NCBI GenBank assembly: GCA_035264885.1
Contig: DATFPK010000058.1
Coordinates: 1 to 21,205, forward strand
Reading direction: 5' to 3'
From: DATFPK01 sp035264885
GTDB lineage: Bacteria > Actinomycetota > Thermoleophilia > Solirubrobacterales > 70-9
Length of the DNA stretch: 21,205 nt
The notes beneath the pieces were generated by a model. The model did not search any database. It was not told the DNA's origin and saw nothing but the letters and a program-made list of their open reading frames with translations. Shown here piece by piece: positions 1-5,861 of this stretch (positions are counted from its first letter, which is position 1; the number at the start of each line of letters is the position of its first letter). The position numbers and the translations under genes are program-made.

Positions 1-142
1 GGCCGATGAACTCGGTGCCGTAGGGAAACGGCGGGCGCACGGCGGAGACGATCGTCTTCGCGGTCAGGATCATCATGTCCCCGACCTGCTCGAACAGCGA
101 CTTGGCGGGCAGGAACGCCCTGTCTACGGCGGCTCTGACCAT
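1..142 (-). CDS. MlaE/YrbE-family ABC transporter permease, N-terminal fragment
   Basis: This is the first 47 codons of a gene running off the left edge on the minus strand. The visible protein begins MVRAAVDRAFLPAKSLFEQV and continues with a helix and a turn (VRPPFPYGTEFIG). That is how MlaE/YrbE permeases of Mce or Mla lipid importers begin: an amphipathic interfacial helix before the first membrane span. Members of this family form the membrane channel of an ABC importer for sterols, fatty acids or phospholipids, together with MCE proteins. The ATG lies 10 bases after a GGGAGG ribosome site and 25 bases after the stop of the GntR gene, so the two are probably co-transcribed. The family call rests on the N-terminus only; the MCE genes themselves would lie outside the window. 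Confidence 0.75.
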   Translation of the reverse strand, partial: MVRAAVDRAFLPAKSLFEQVGDMMILTAKTIVSAVRPPFPYGTEFIG

Positions 143-167
143 CTGCTTCTCGCCTCCCGCGGCCCGG

Positions 168-971
168 CTACGGGCAGCCCCCCGAGACCTTGACCCGCCA
201 CCAGTTCATCAGCGCGCCGATCGGGCCGAAGGCGGGCTGCACCTCGTAGGTACGGCAGCCCGGGTCGCCGAGCTCCGCGTCGCTGACGGTGTCCCACTTG
301 TGGGCGGCCGGGTCGGCCAGCATCGCTTCGAACCGGCTCCGCGCCGCCCCCTCGATCTCGCCCTTCCGCTCCTCCGCCCCACGCGCCTCCCGAACCCGCT
401 GGACGAGATCGTCGCGCAGGCGCTCCAGCTCCTCGAGGCCGACGATCCGCCCCACCGACTCGCGCGGCACGGAGTCCTCGCCGGTCGCGGCCTCGCCGGG
501 ATGCGCCGCGAGCTCCCACTCGAGCCGCTCGATCTGGCTCCGCAGGGTTCGGCGCACATCCGCCTCGTCCACCTCCGGCGTCTCGATCGCCGCACCCTCG
601 CCGGCGCTGCCGGCGTAGAGCACGCGGGCGAGGTCGCGCGGGTCGACGCCGCGCTCGATCGCCGCCTCGGCGGCGCTCGCGGCGAGCTCCTCGATCCGCG
701 GCTCCCGCGGCGCGTCGGCGGCGACGAACGTGCCCTGCCCCTGCCGGGAAGCGACGAGGCCCTCGTCCTCGAGCCGCCGGTAGACGGCGCGAGCGGTGTT
801 GGTGTTCACACCGGTGCCGGCGGCGAGCTCGCGGACGCCGGGCAATCGCGCCCCCGTCTCTAGGCGCCCGCTGAGAATCAGCGCCCGCAGCCGCCAGGAG
901 AGCGCGACGCCGACCGGAAGGTCGTCGCCGCGGTCGAGGTCGAGCGTGGGGGTCAGCGCGGATTGTGCCAT
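168..971 (-). CDS. GntR-family transcriptional regulator with a Cys-containing C-terminal domain
   Basis: A 267-residue regulator. Residues ~18-85 form a GntR winged helix, with the typical GARLPGVRELA, NTNTARAVYRRLEDEGLV and RQGQGTFV stretches. The following ~130 residues are acidic, Arg/Glu-rich and probably helical. The last ~45 residues form a compact segment (WDTVSDAEL..GDPGC..GPIGALMNWWRVKVSGGCP) with two Cys and a double Trp. It is neither the FadR/VanR helical domain nor the UTRA domain, so the effector cannot be named. A start at 1058 would add 29 unlikely residues; I chose the ATG at 971 because the winged helix then begins about 18 residues in and a palindrome covers the start. It likely represses itself and the downstream lipid-importer permease. 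Confidence 0.85.
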   Translation of the reverse strand: MAQSALTPTLDLDRGDDLPVGVALSWRLRALILSGRLETGARLPGVRELAAGTGVNTNTARAVYRRLEDEGLVASRQGQGTFVAADAPREPRIEELAASAAEAAIERGVDPRDLARVLYAGSAGEGAAIETPEVDEADVRRTLRSQIERLEWELAAHPGEAATGEDSVPRESVGRIVGLEELERLRDDLVQRVREARGAEERKGEIEGAARSRFEAMLADPAAHKWDTVSDAELGDPGCRTYEVQPAFGPIGALMNWWRVKVSGGCP

Positions 972-994
972 TGCGCTAGCACAGTAGCACAATC
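961..994. promoter_or_regulatory. Candidate GntR operator at the GntR start codon
   Basis: GATTGTGC (961-968) and GCACAATC (987-994) form a perfect 8-base inverted repeat with an 18-base centre. The centre itself contains the palindrome GCTAGC and a tandem TAGCACAG/TAGCACAA. The site spans the ATG at 969-971. A GntR protein bound here could block its own transcription or translation. The repeat is seen directly; the assignment as operator is inference from position. Confidence 0.5.
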
Positions 995-1228
995 CTCGTG
1001 GCCCTGTGGCAGTACCTGCGCCCCCTCCAGGTACCCATAGGGCCGATGGGAACACCACCGTGACGGGGTCCTCGCCGGCGCCAGGCTCACCGTGGCCTTG
1101 TCATCGTGACGACACTCCGGGCTCGGCCAGCGACGCCCTCGGCCCGACCTCGGCGGGAGCTGGCCGGCCGGCACCGCGCGAGGCAGGCGTGCGCGAGCAG
1201 CTCTGAACTGCGGCGCGCTTTGCAGCCG
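995..1228. other. Intergenic region between divergent genes, no gene seen
   Basis: The gap between the GntR start (971) and the first gene of the plus-strand operon (1297) is 325 bases. Open frames here lack a ribosome site and read as composition artefacts. Apart from the GntR palindrome at its left end and the SigB-like promoter at its right end, I see only a weak hairpin (CCCAT/ATGGG, about 1032-1048). The GntR promoter should lie here but no clear -35/-10 pair stands out. Confidence 0.5.
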
Positions 1229-1252
1229 GTTTGGATCAACCCAAGCGGGTAG
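1229..1252 (+). promoter_or_regulatory. SigB/SigF-like promoter of the five-gene repeat-protein operon
   Basis: GTTTGG (1229-1234), a 12-base spacer, then GGGTAG (1247-1252). This closely matches the GTTT(AA)-N12-14-GGGTA(A/T) pattern of general-stress sigma factors of the SigB/SigF group. It would start transcription near 1260, giving a leader of about 37 bases that ends in the ribosome site GGAGAGGAGGG. A second copy with the same 12-base spacer precedes the stress operon at 21037. No experimental evidence; a pattern match by eye. Confidence 0.55.
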
Positions 1253-1296
1253 CCGTGGCTGCACGGGGATGGACCCCCGTGGAGAGGAGGGACAAA

Positions 1297-1806
1297 ATGG
1301 CCCAGACGAAGACCGCAAGGTCGGGCGCGAAGGCCTCCAGGTCCGGTTCGAGGACCTCGAAGCGGGCGAGCACGAACGGCTCACGGGCGAAGAGCGCGGG
1401 TTCCTCGCGCCCGAAGAGCAATGCCTCGAGTTCCCGTTCGAAGAGCAGCGCTTCGCGTGCGAAGAGCAGCCCGTCCCGGGCGCGATCCAGCGCTCGCAAT
1501 GGGTCCGGGGAGTCGACCGTCGCGAAGGCCGTCCGCAGGGCCAAGGGGCCGGCGATCGCGGGCGGCGCCGCACTTGTCGGACTTGCTGGCGGCATGGCGC
1601 TGAAGGACGGAAAGAAGAGCCGCGGGCTCGGCTCGATGCCGAAGCCGCGATTGAACCTGAGGATGCCGAACTCGAAGGGATCGACGGTGAAGGTCGTCGC
1701 CGGCGCGGCGAAGGAGATCGCGAAGGGCGGCTACAAGGTCGGACAGCTCACCTCGGAGGTGCGCAAGGTCCGCGAGGCGATGGAGGCACGGGACTCGGAC
1801 GGCTGA
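1297..1806 (+). CDS. Ser/Lys/Arg-rich small protein, first gene of the repeat-protein operon
   Basis: A 169-residue protein of unrecognised function. Residues 1-70 are an almost pure Ser/Lys/Arg/Ala tail of histone-H1-like composition, certainly disordered. Residues ~84-102 are a Gly/Ala hydrophobic stretch (GPAIAGGAALVGLAGGMAL) that could be one short membrane or lipid-contact helix. Residues ~128-165 form a charged helix (VKVVAGAAKEIAKGGYKVGQ..). The ATG at 1297 sits six bases after GGAGAGGAGGG; an earlier in-frame TTG at 1231 lies inside the promoter and was rejected. It starts an operon with the next four genes, and related tails occur in the second, third and fifth proteins. From memory, similar proteins occur near actinobacterial gas-vesicle genes; this is not verified. 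Confidence 0.7.
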   Translation: MAQTKTARSGAKASRSGSRTSKRASTNGSRAKSAGSSRPKSNASSSRSKSSASRAKSSPSRARSSARNGSGESTVAKAVRRAKGPAIAGGAALVGLAGGMALKDGKKSRGLGSMPKPRLNLRMPNSKGSTVKVVAGAAKEIAKGGYKVGQLTSEVRKVREAMEARDSDG

Positions 1807-1837
1807 GGGGCCGCCGGGTTGGCGAGGAGGAGAGACG

Positions 1838-2578
1838 ATGGCGTCGAAGAGCTCGAAGTCCGGCTCGAACAGCGGATCGGGACGCTCCCGGTCCAACCGG
1901 TCGAACGGCCGGTCGTCCTCGAAGCGCACCAGGCGCAAGGAGGAGTTCGAGGACTACTCGCTGGTCGATCCGGAGGAGATCCCGGAAGGGCCGGACGTCC
2001 TCATCGACGTCCCCGTCGTCAAGGTCGACAAGATCGAGGTCGAGGTCGACGACCTCCGGGCACAGGTTGCGGTGCTCGCCGAAGTCCAACAGCTGGTCCA
2101 GATCAGCGTCGGGGCGGAGGCGCGCCTCGGCAAAGTCGAACTCCAGATCACCGGCGTCGAGGCCCAGGCGCTGCTCAAGGCACGGCTCGGCAACGTGACG
2201 GCGATCCTCGAGCGGGTTCTCACCACGCTCGATCGCAACCCCAAGCTGCTCGAGAGCGTCGGGAAGGCTGTCGAGGAGGTAGGCGGCGGGGGACAGCAGT
2301 TGCTCTCGGGCGCCGGCGAGGCCGTCGAGGACGTCGGCGAGGGCGCACAGCAGGCCCTGCCCCAGGTGGGCCAGGGCGCAAATCAGGCCCTCGGCCAGAT
2401 CGGTCAGGGAGCGAACCAGGGCCTGCAGGGCGTGGGACAGGGCGCCAACCAGGGACTGCAAGGCGTCGGCCAGGGCGCGAACCAGGGACTGCAGGGCGTC
2501 GGCCAGGGCGCGCAGCAGGGCCTCGGTCAGCTCGCCGGCCAGCAGGGCCAGGGCAACCAGCAGGGCGAAGGGAACTGA
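1838..2578 (+). CDS. Hendecad-repeat protein A with paralogous ~98-residue domain
   Basis: A 246-residue protein in three parts. Residues 1-35 are a Ser/Arg/Lys tail. Residues 52-149 are a conserved domain beginning PDVLIDVPVVKVDKI and ending in TTLDRNPKLLESVGKAVEEV, matching the next gene's protein at about 62 of 98 aligned positions by hand. Residues 155-231 are seven 11-residue units, mostly (V/I)GQGANQGLQG, then a Gln/Gly tail. The domain alternates short hydrophobic strands with a helical end. The repeats keep one large hydrophobic residue every 11 positions, compatible with a long amphipathic helix. No membrane segment or signal peptide. The start follows a GAGGAGGAGAG ribosome site, 31 bases after the previous stop. 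A scaffold or surface-coating role is conceivable, but function is unknown. Confidence 0.75.
   Translation: MASKSSKSGSNSGSGRSRSNRSNGRSSSKRTRRKEEFEDYSLVDPEEIPEGPDVLIDVPVVKVDKIEVEVDDLRAQVAVLAEVQQLVQISVGAEARLGKVELQITGVEAQALLKARLGNVTAILERVLTTLDRNPKLLESVGKAVEEVGGGGQQLLSGAGEAVEDVGEGAQQALPQVGQGANQALGQIGQGANQGLQGVGQGANQGLQGVGQGANQGLQGVGQGAQQGLGQLAGQQGQGNQQGEGN
2300..2530 (+). repeat. Seven in-frame 33-base (11-codon) repeats in protein A
   Basis: Each unit begins with Leu, Val or Ile followed mostly by G-(E/Q)-G-A-(N/Q)-Q. Units begin at residues 155, 166, 177, 188, 199, 210 and 221. The copies at 2432-2464 and 2465-2497 differ at only a few bases, so expansion has been recent or is kept uniform by recombination. 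Confidence 0.85.
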
Positions 2579-2587
2579 GGAGGGGGC

Positions 2588-3820
2588 ATGGCCAGCCAGA
2601 CCAAGAGCAAGTCGAACCGCGGGCGCAGCGCTTCACAGAAGACCGAGAAGTACCGCTTCGCCCAGAACGTCGACGGCGAAGGGACCGTCGCCGAGCGCGA
2701 GTACCGCGCTTACGCAACGGAGGGCGGCGCCGACACCGGTGGAGATCCGGACGTCCTGCTCGACGTCCCGGTCGTCAAGGTCGACAAGATCCACCTCCAG
2801 GTCGAGGAGCTCGATGCCCACGTTGCCCTCAAGGCGAAGGTCCTCGACCTCGTCAACCTCACCGTCGGCGTCGACGTCCACCTTGGCAAGCTGCGGATCG
2901 ACATCGAGGGCGTCGAGGCACAGGCGCTGGTCAAGGTGCGGCTCGACCACGTCGCCGCGATCGTTGATCGGGTGCTGACGACGATCGACCGCAACCCGAA
3001 GCTCGTCGAGAGTCTCGGCAAGGCGGTCGAGGACGTCGGCTCCGGCGCGGGGCACACCCTCGGCGAGACGGGCGAGGCGGTCGACGAGGTCGGCCAGGGA
3101 GCCCAGGGCGCCGTGGGCGAGCTCGGCGAGGGCGCCGGCCAGGCGGTCGGCCAGGTCGGCGAGGGAGCCGGTCAGGCCGTGGGCCAGGTCGGCGAGGGTG
3201 CCGGCCAGGCGGTGGGTCAGCTCGGCGAGGGAGCCGGACAGGCGGTGGGTGGCCTCGGCGAGGGCGCCGGCCAGGCCGTCGGCAACCTCGACGAGGTCGT
3301 AGGCAACGCCGGACAGGCGGTGGGTCAGCTCGGCGAGGGAGCCGGACAGGCGGTGGGTGGCCTCGGCGAGGGCGCCGGCGAGGCTGCGGGCGGACTCGGC
3401 GAAGCCGCAGGCGGACTCGGTCAGGCCGCGGGCGGGGTGGGCGGCGCGGTGGGGCAGCTCGGCGAGGCGGCCGGCGGGATCGCCGGCGGCGGACAGGGCG
3501 GCGACGGCCCGGGGGGCGGTGGCGGCGCAGGCGTCACCGCGCCGAAGCTGGCGAAGGCGGCTGCGAAGACCGCCGCCAAGGAGCTCGGCGCCGCAGCGTC
3601 GGACGAGGCCAAGGAGATCGGCATCGCCGCCACGCGCAAGGTGAAGGAGCTGGGCGAGCGCCGGCGTGAGCGCCGGGCCGAGAGGCACCACGCGACGCCG
3701 GCGGCCATGGAGCTGGCCAGATCGGCGGGCATCGACATCGACCTGATCGAAGGCAGCGGCGCCGAGGGCCGGATCACGGTTCGGGACGTCAAGCAGGCCA
3801 TCCAGGAGGAAGAGGAGTGA
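2588..3820 (+). CDS. Hendecad/heptad-repeat protein B with C-terminal E3-binding domain
   Basis: A 410-residue paralogue of the preceding protein. Residues 1-20 are a short basic Ser/Lys tail and 54-151 the shared domain. Residues 150-297 carry Gly/Ala repeats of 11 residues (LGEGAGQAVGQ type), mixed with a 14-residue unit and 7-residue units (LGEAAGG). Residues 298-318 are a Gly linker, 319-367 a charged Lys/Arg/Ala helix. Residues 369-405 match a peripheral-subunit (E3)-binding domain: TPAAMELARSAGIDIDLI, then EGSGAEGRITVRDV. That domain normally tethers E3 or E1 to the E2 core of 2-oxoacid dehydrogenase complexes; Lsr2 also carries a related DNA-binding fold. Here there is no lipoyl or acyltransferase domain. 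The ATG follows GAGGAGGGGGC, nine bases after the previous stop. Function unknown; scaffold-like architecture. Confidence 0.8.
   Translation: MASQTKSKSNRGRSASQKTEKYRFAQNVDGEGTVAEREYRAYATEGGADTGGDPDVLLDVPVVKVDKIHLQVEELDAHVALKAKVLDLVNLTVGVDVHLGKLRIDIEGVEAQALVKVRLDHVAAIVDRVLTTIDRNPKLVESLGKAVEDVGSGAGHTLGETGEAVDEVGQGAQGAVGELGEGAGQAVGQVGEGAGQAVGQVGEGAGQAVGQLGEGAGQAVGGLGEGAGQAVGNLDEVVGNAGQAVGQLGEGAGQAVGGLGEGAGEAAGGLGEAAGGLGQAAGGVGGAVGQLGEAAGGIAGGGQGGDGPGGGGGAGVTAPKLAKAAAKTAAKELGAAASDEAKEIGIAATRKVKELGERRRERRAERHHATPAAMELARSAGIDIDLIEGSGAEGRITVRDVKQAIQEEEE
3035..3478 (+). repeat. Mixed 11- and 7-residue repeats in protein B
   Basis: Units start with Leu or Val (one with Thr). Most are 11 residues (for example at residues 168, 179, 190, 201, 212, 223, 248, 259), with a 14-residue unit at 234 and 7-residue units at 161, 270, 277, 284 and 291. 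Both 7 and 11 keep one face of an alpha helix in register, so insertions have been tolerated only in helix-compatible lengths. Confidence 0.85.
3206..3379 (+). repeat. Exact 66-base direct repeat inside protein B
   Basis: Bases 3206-3271 and 3314-3379 are identical over 66 positions, at an offset of 108 bases (36 codons). The match stops at 3272/3380. This is a recent in-frame duplication within the repeat tract and a likely site of length variation between strains. Confidence 0.9.
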
Positions 3821-4128
3821 CCCGGGCGGGCGGAGATGGCGGTCCCGCCGACGTCGAGATCGGCGCCGCAGCCAGCGCGCGCCGGATCCGGTTCCGGCGC
3901 AAGCCCCGGACCCGGGTGGAGTTCGGCGGTCGGCCGGAGATCGAATCCGACTCCCGCACCGAGCGGGAGAACCTGCCCGAGGAGGTCGAGCCGGGGGAGG
4001 TCTACCGCGACGTCCGGGTCAGCTGGGCAGCCGGCGCCCGGATCGACGATGCCGAGATCCGGAAGCTTGAGGAGGACATTGCGGCGAGAGACCGCTCGAA
4101 GGGGGCCGAACGGAGCAAGGAGAGCTGA
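3817..4128 (+). CDS. Small charged protein, fourth gene of the repeat-protein operon
   Basis: A 103-residue hydrophilic protein with no signal peptide or membrane helix. Residues 20-40 are basic and probably beta (ARRIRFRRKPRTRVEFGG). The middle is acidic (ENLPEEVEPGEVYRDVRVSW), and the C-terminus is a charged helix. The GTG start overlaps the previous stop by four bases (GTGA) and follows a CCAGGAGGAAGAG ribosome site, so it is translationally coupled to the repeat protein B gene. Its own stop overlaps the next ATG by one base (TGATG). The coupling argues for a fixed ratio with its neighbours. I do not recognise the family with certainty and give no function. Confidence 0.7.
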   Translation: MTRAGGDGGPADVEIGAAASARRIRFRRKPRTRVEFGGRPEIESDSRTERENLPEEVEPGEVYRDVRVSWAAGARIDDAEIRKLEEDIAARDRSKGAERSKES

Positions 4129-5048
4129 TGACCGAGGTCAAGGAACTGACGAAGACTGCCCGCAAGGTCGCCAAACAGGCGAAGAACGGGCCGATGTCCA
4201 AGCCTGGTGGCATGGCTGCGGCCGGGGTCGCGCTGGCGGCGCTTCCCGTGGTGGCGGAGCGCCTGACGAAATTGGCAGGACCCAAAGCAGCCGAGGTCGG
4301 CGAGAAGGCCAAGGGAAAGGCGAAGGGCCAGATCAAGGAGACCGCGAAGGATCTCGCGCCGGACGCCGGCGGGAAGATGCTGGGAGGCGGTGCCCTCGGG
4401 AAGCTGTTCGGCGGCGGTGACGATGGCGAGGAGGGCGCCGGCAAGGGCAGCGCAGCGCCCGGGCACGGCAGCGGCCGGCGGATGCCGATCCAGCAGTCGG
4501 TCGACGTCGCGGTCCCGATCAAGACCGCCTACAACCAGTGGACGCGCTTCGAGGACTGGCCGGAGTTCATGCACCGGATCGAGAGCGCCGAGCAGATCGA
4601 CGACGCCACGGTGGCCTTCCAGACCAAGGTTTGGGGAATCAAGAAGCGGTTCGAGGCCGAGATCCTCGAGCAGCGCCCCGACGAGCGGATCGAGTGGGAT
4701 GTCTCCCAGGGTCTCGCCCACAGCGGCGTCGTCACCTTCCACCGGCTCAGCAACCGGCTGACCCGGATCGAAGTGACCCTGGACATCGAGCCCGACAGCC
4801 TCCTGGAGAAGGCCGGTCGCGGCTGGCGGTTCGCGAAGCGCGCCGTCCGGGGCGACCTCCATCGGTTCAAGGCATACGTAGAGCTGAACGAGAACGCCGA
4901 GCGAGGGTGGAGAGGCACGATCAAGGACGGGGACGTCAAGCGCAAGACGGAGCGAAAGTCGAGCTCCTCGCGCTCGCGCAGCAGCAGCAACGGGTCGCGC
5001 GCGAACGGGCGCTCCCGCTCCTCCTCGAAGAGCGGCTCCCGCAGCTGA
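4128..5048 (+). CDS. SRPBCC (START-like) domain protein with basic tails
   Basis: A 306-residue protein. Residues 1-80 contain Lys/Ala-rich helices around a short hydrophobic stretch (GGMAAAGVALAALPVV). Residues ~84-116 are a Gly-rich linker. Residues ~120-265 are an SRPBCC/polyketide-cyclase-like domain: IQQSVDVAVPIKTAYNQWTR, FEDWPEFMHRIESAEQ, then the beta strands and a long C-terminal helix. This fold binds lipids or other hydrophobic ligands in a deep cavity. Residues 277-306 are a Ser/Arg/Lys tail like those of the first genes in the operon. It is the last gene of the five. From memory, similar SRPBCC proteins accompany some actinobacterial gas-vesicle clusters; the ligand is unknown. 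Confidence 0.8.
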   Translation: MTEVKELTKTARKVAKQAKNGPMSKPGGMAAAGVALAALPVVAERLTKLAGPKAAEVGEKAKGKAKGQIKETAKDLAPDAGGKMLGGGALGKLFGGGDDGEEGAGKGSAAPGHGSGRRMPIQQSVDVAVPIKTAYNQWTRFEDWPEFMHRIESAEQIDDATVAFQTKVWGIKKRFEAEILEQRPDERIEWDVSQGLAHSGVVTFHRLSNRLTRIEVTLDIEPDSLLEKAGRGWRFAKRAVRGDLHRFKAYVELNENAERGWRGTIKDGDVKRKTERKSSSSRSRSSSNGSRANGRSRSSSKSGSRS

Positions 5049-5083
5049 TCAACGGCATCGCCGCTCCGGGTCCGCCGGCGCCG

Positions 5084-5722
5084 CTAGCGCGCGACCCGGT
5101 ACTTCAGGTGGGTGACGCCGGGCGCCTCGACCGCGCGGACCTGCTCGAGCCGCAGGTCGCCGACCCCGTCGAACAGGCTCGCGCCGGAGCCCAGTAGCAG
5201 CGGCACGAGCGAGATCTCCACCTCGTCGACGAGGCGGGCCGAGAGGTACTGGCGGGCGACGTCGGCGCCGCCCCCGAGGGCGACGTCCTGGCCGCCCGCC
5301 GCCTCCCGCGCCTGGGTCAGGGCCGCCTCGATCCCGTCGGTGACGAAGTGGAACGTCGTCCCACCCCGCATCTCGAGCGGCTCGCGCGCGTGGTGGGTGA
5401 GGACGAAGACCGGCATGCGGAAGGGCGGCTCATCCCCCCACCACCCCGTCCACGGATCGTCGCCCCAGGGCCCGGGGCCGCCGCCGAACATGTTGCGTCC
5501 CATCAAGGTCGCGCCGATGTTCTCGATCCGACTTTCGATGACGGCCGAGCTCTCGTTCACCTCGCCTCCGGAGCGACCGTGCATCTCGTTGAAGGCGGCG
5601 GTCACGAAGGCCCACTCGTGGAGGCCCTCGCCCCCCACTCCCAGCGGGTTCTCCTCGGACTGGTCGGGTCCCGCGACGTAGCCGTCGAGGGACATCGAGA
5701 TCGTGAACCTGAGCTTGCTCAT
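5084..5722 (-). CDS. Dihydrofolate reductase-family (RibD C-terminal domain) protein
   Basis: A 212-residue single-domain protein beginning KLRFTISMSLDGYVAGPDQS, the standard first strand of stand-alone RibD-C/DHFR-like reductases. It also carries the LMGRNMFGGG helix start, FVLTHHAREPL and the nucleotide-binding GGGADVARQYL. Proteins of this group bind NADPH, but most are not true dihydrofolate reductases and the substrate is unknown; the riboflavin deaminase domain is absent. It is cytoplasmic. The ATG lies 10 bases after the stop of the small gene before it, with no good ribosome site, suggesting translational coupling. It converges on the SRPBCC gene, 35 bases away. Confidence 0.85.
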   Translation of the reverse strand: MSKLRFTISMSLDGYVAGPDQSEENPLGVGGEGLHEWAFVTAAFNEMHGRSGGEVNESSAVIESRIENIGATLMGRNMFGGGPGPWGDDPWTGWWGDEPPFRMPVFVLTHHAREPLEMRGGTTFHFVTDGIEAALTQAREAAGGQDVALGGGADVARQYLSARLVDEVEISLVPLLLGSGASLFDGVGDLRLEQVRAVEAPGVTHLKYRVAR

Positions 5723-5732
5723 GGCCGACCGG

Positions 5733-5852
5733 TCAGGGGCCGGTCACGAGGCTAGTGGCTGGGGCGCGCCCGCCGGCGAGGCTCGCGAGCGCCAGCGTCA
5801 AGGACCAAGCGAGGACGAGGGCGGTGAGAAGGAGTCGTCCCTTCGGGATCAC
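5733..5852 (-). CDS. Predicted 39-residue hydrophobic microprotein
   Basis: A short frame from a GTG to a TGA encodes MIPKGRLLLTALVLAWSLTL, continuing to an Ala/Leu/Gly-rich end. It has one basic N-terminus and one ~20-residue hydrophobic span, and no cleavage motif I can be sure of. It fits exactly between two same-strand genes: it starts nine bases after the stop at 5862 and ends ten bases before the ATG at 5722. That spacing and the Lys/Arg-then-hydrophobic pattern support a real gene. The ribosome site (TAGGATCGGGCG) is weak, and composition alone could give such a frame. Function unknown. Confidence 0.4.
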   Translation of the reverse strand: MIPKGRLLLTALVLAWSLTLALASLAGGRAPATSLVTGP

Positions 5853-5861
5853 CGCCCGATC

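Noticed and set aside
1819..2967. A long Arg/Gly-rich plus-strand frame (382 codons) crossing repeat proteins A and B
   Set aside because: It crosses two well-supported genes in another frame and has random Arg/Pro/Gly composition typical of GC-rich shadow frames.
2633..3691. A long minus-strand frame opposite repeat protein B (352 codons)
   Set aside because: It is an antisense reading of the repeat tract. The repeats keep the opposite frame open, with no ribosome site and no independent domain.
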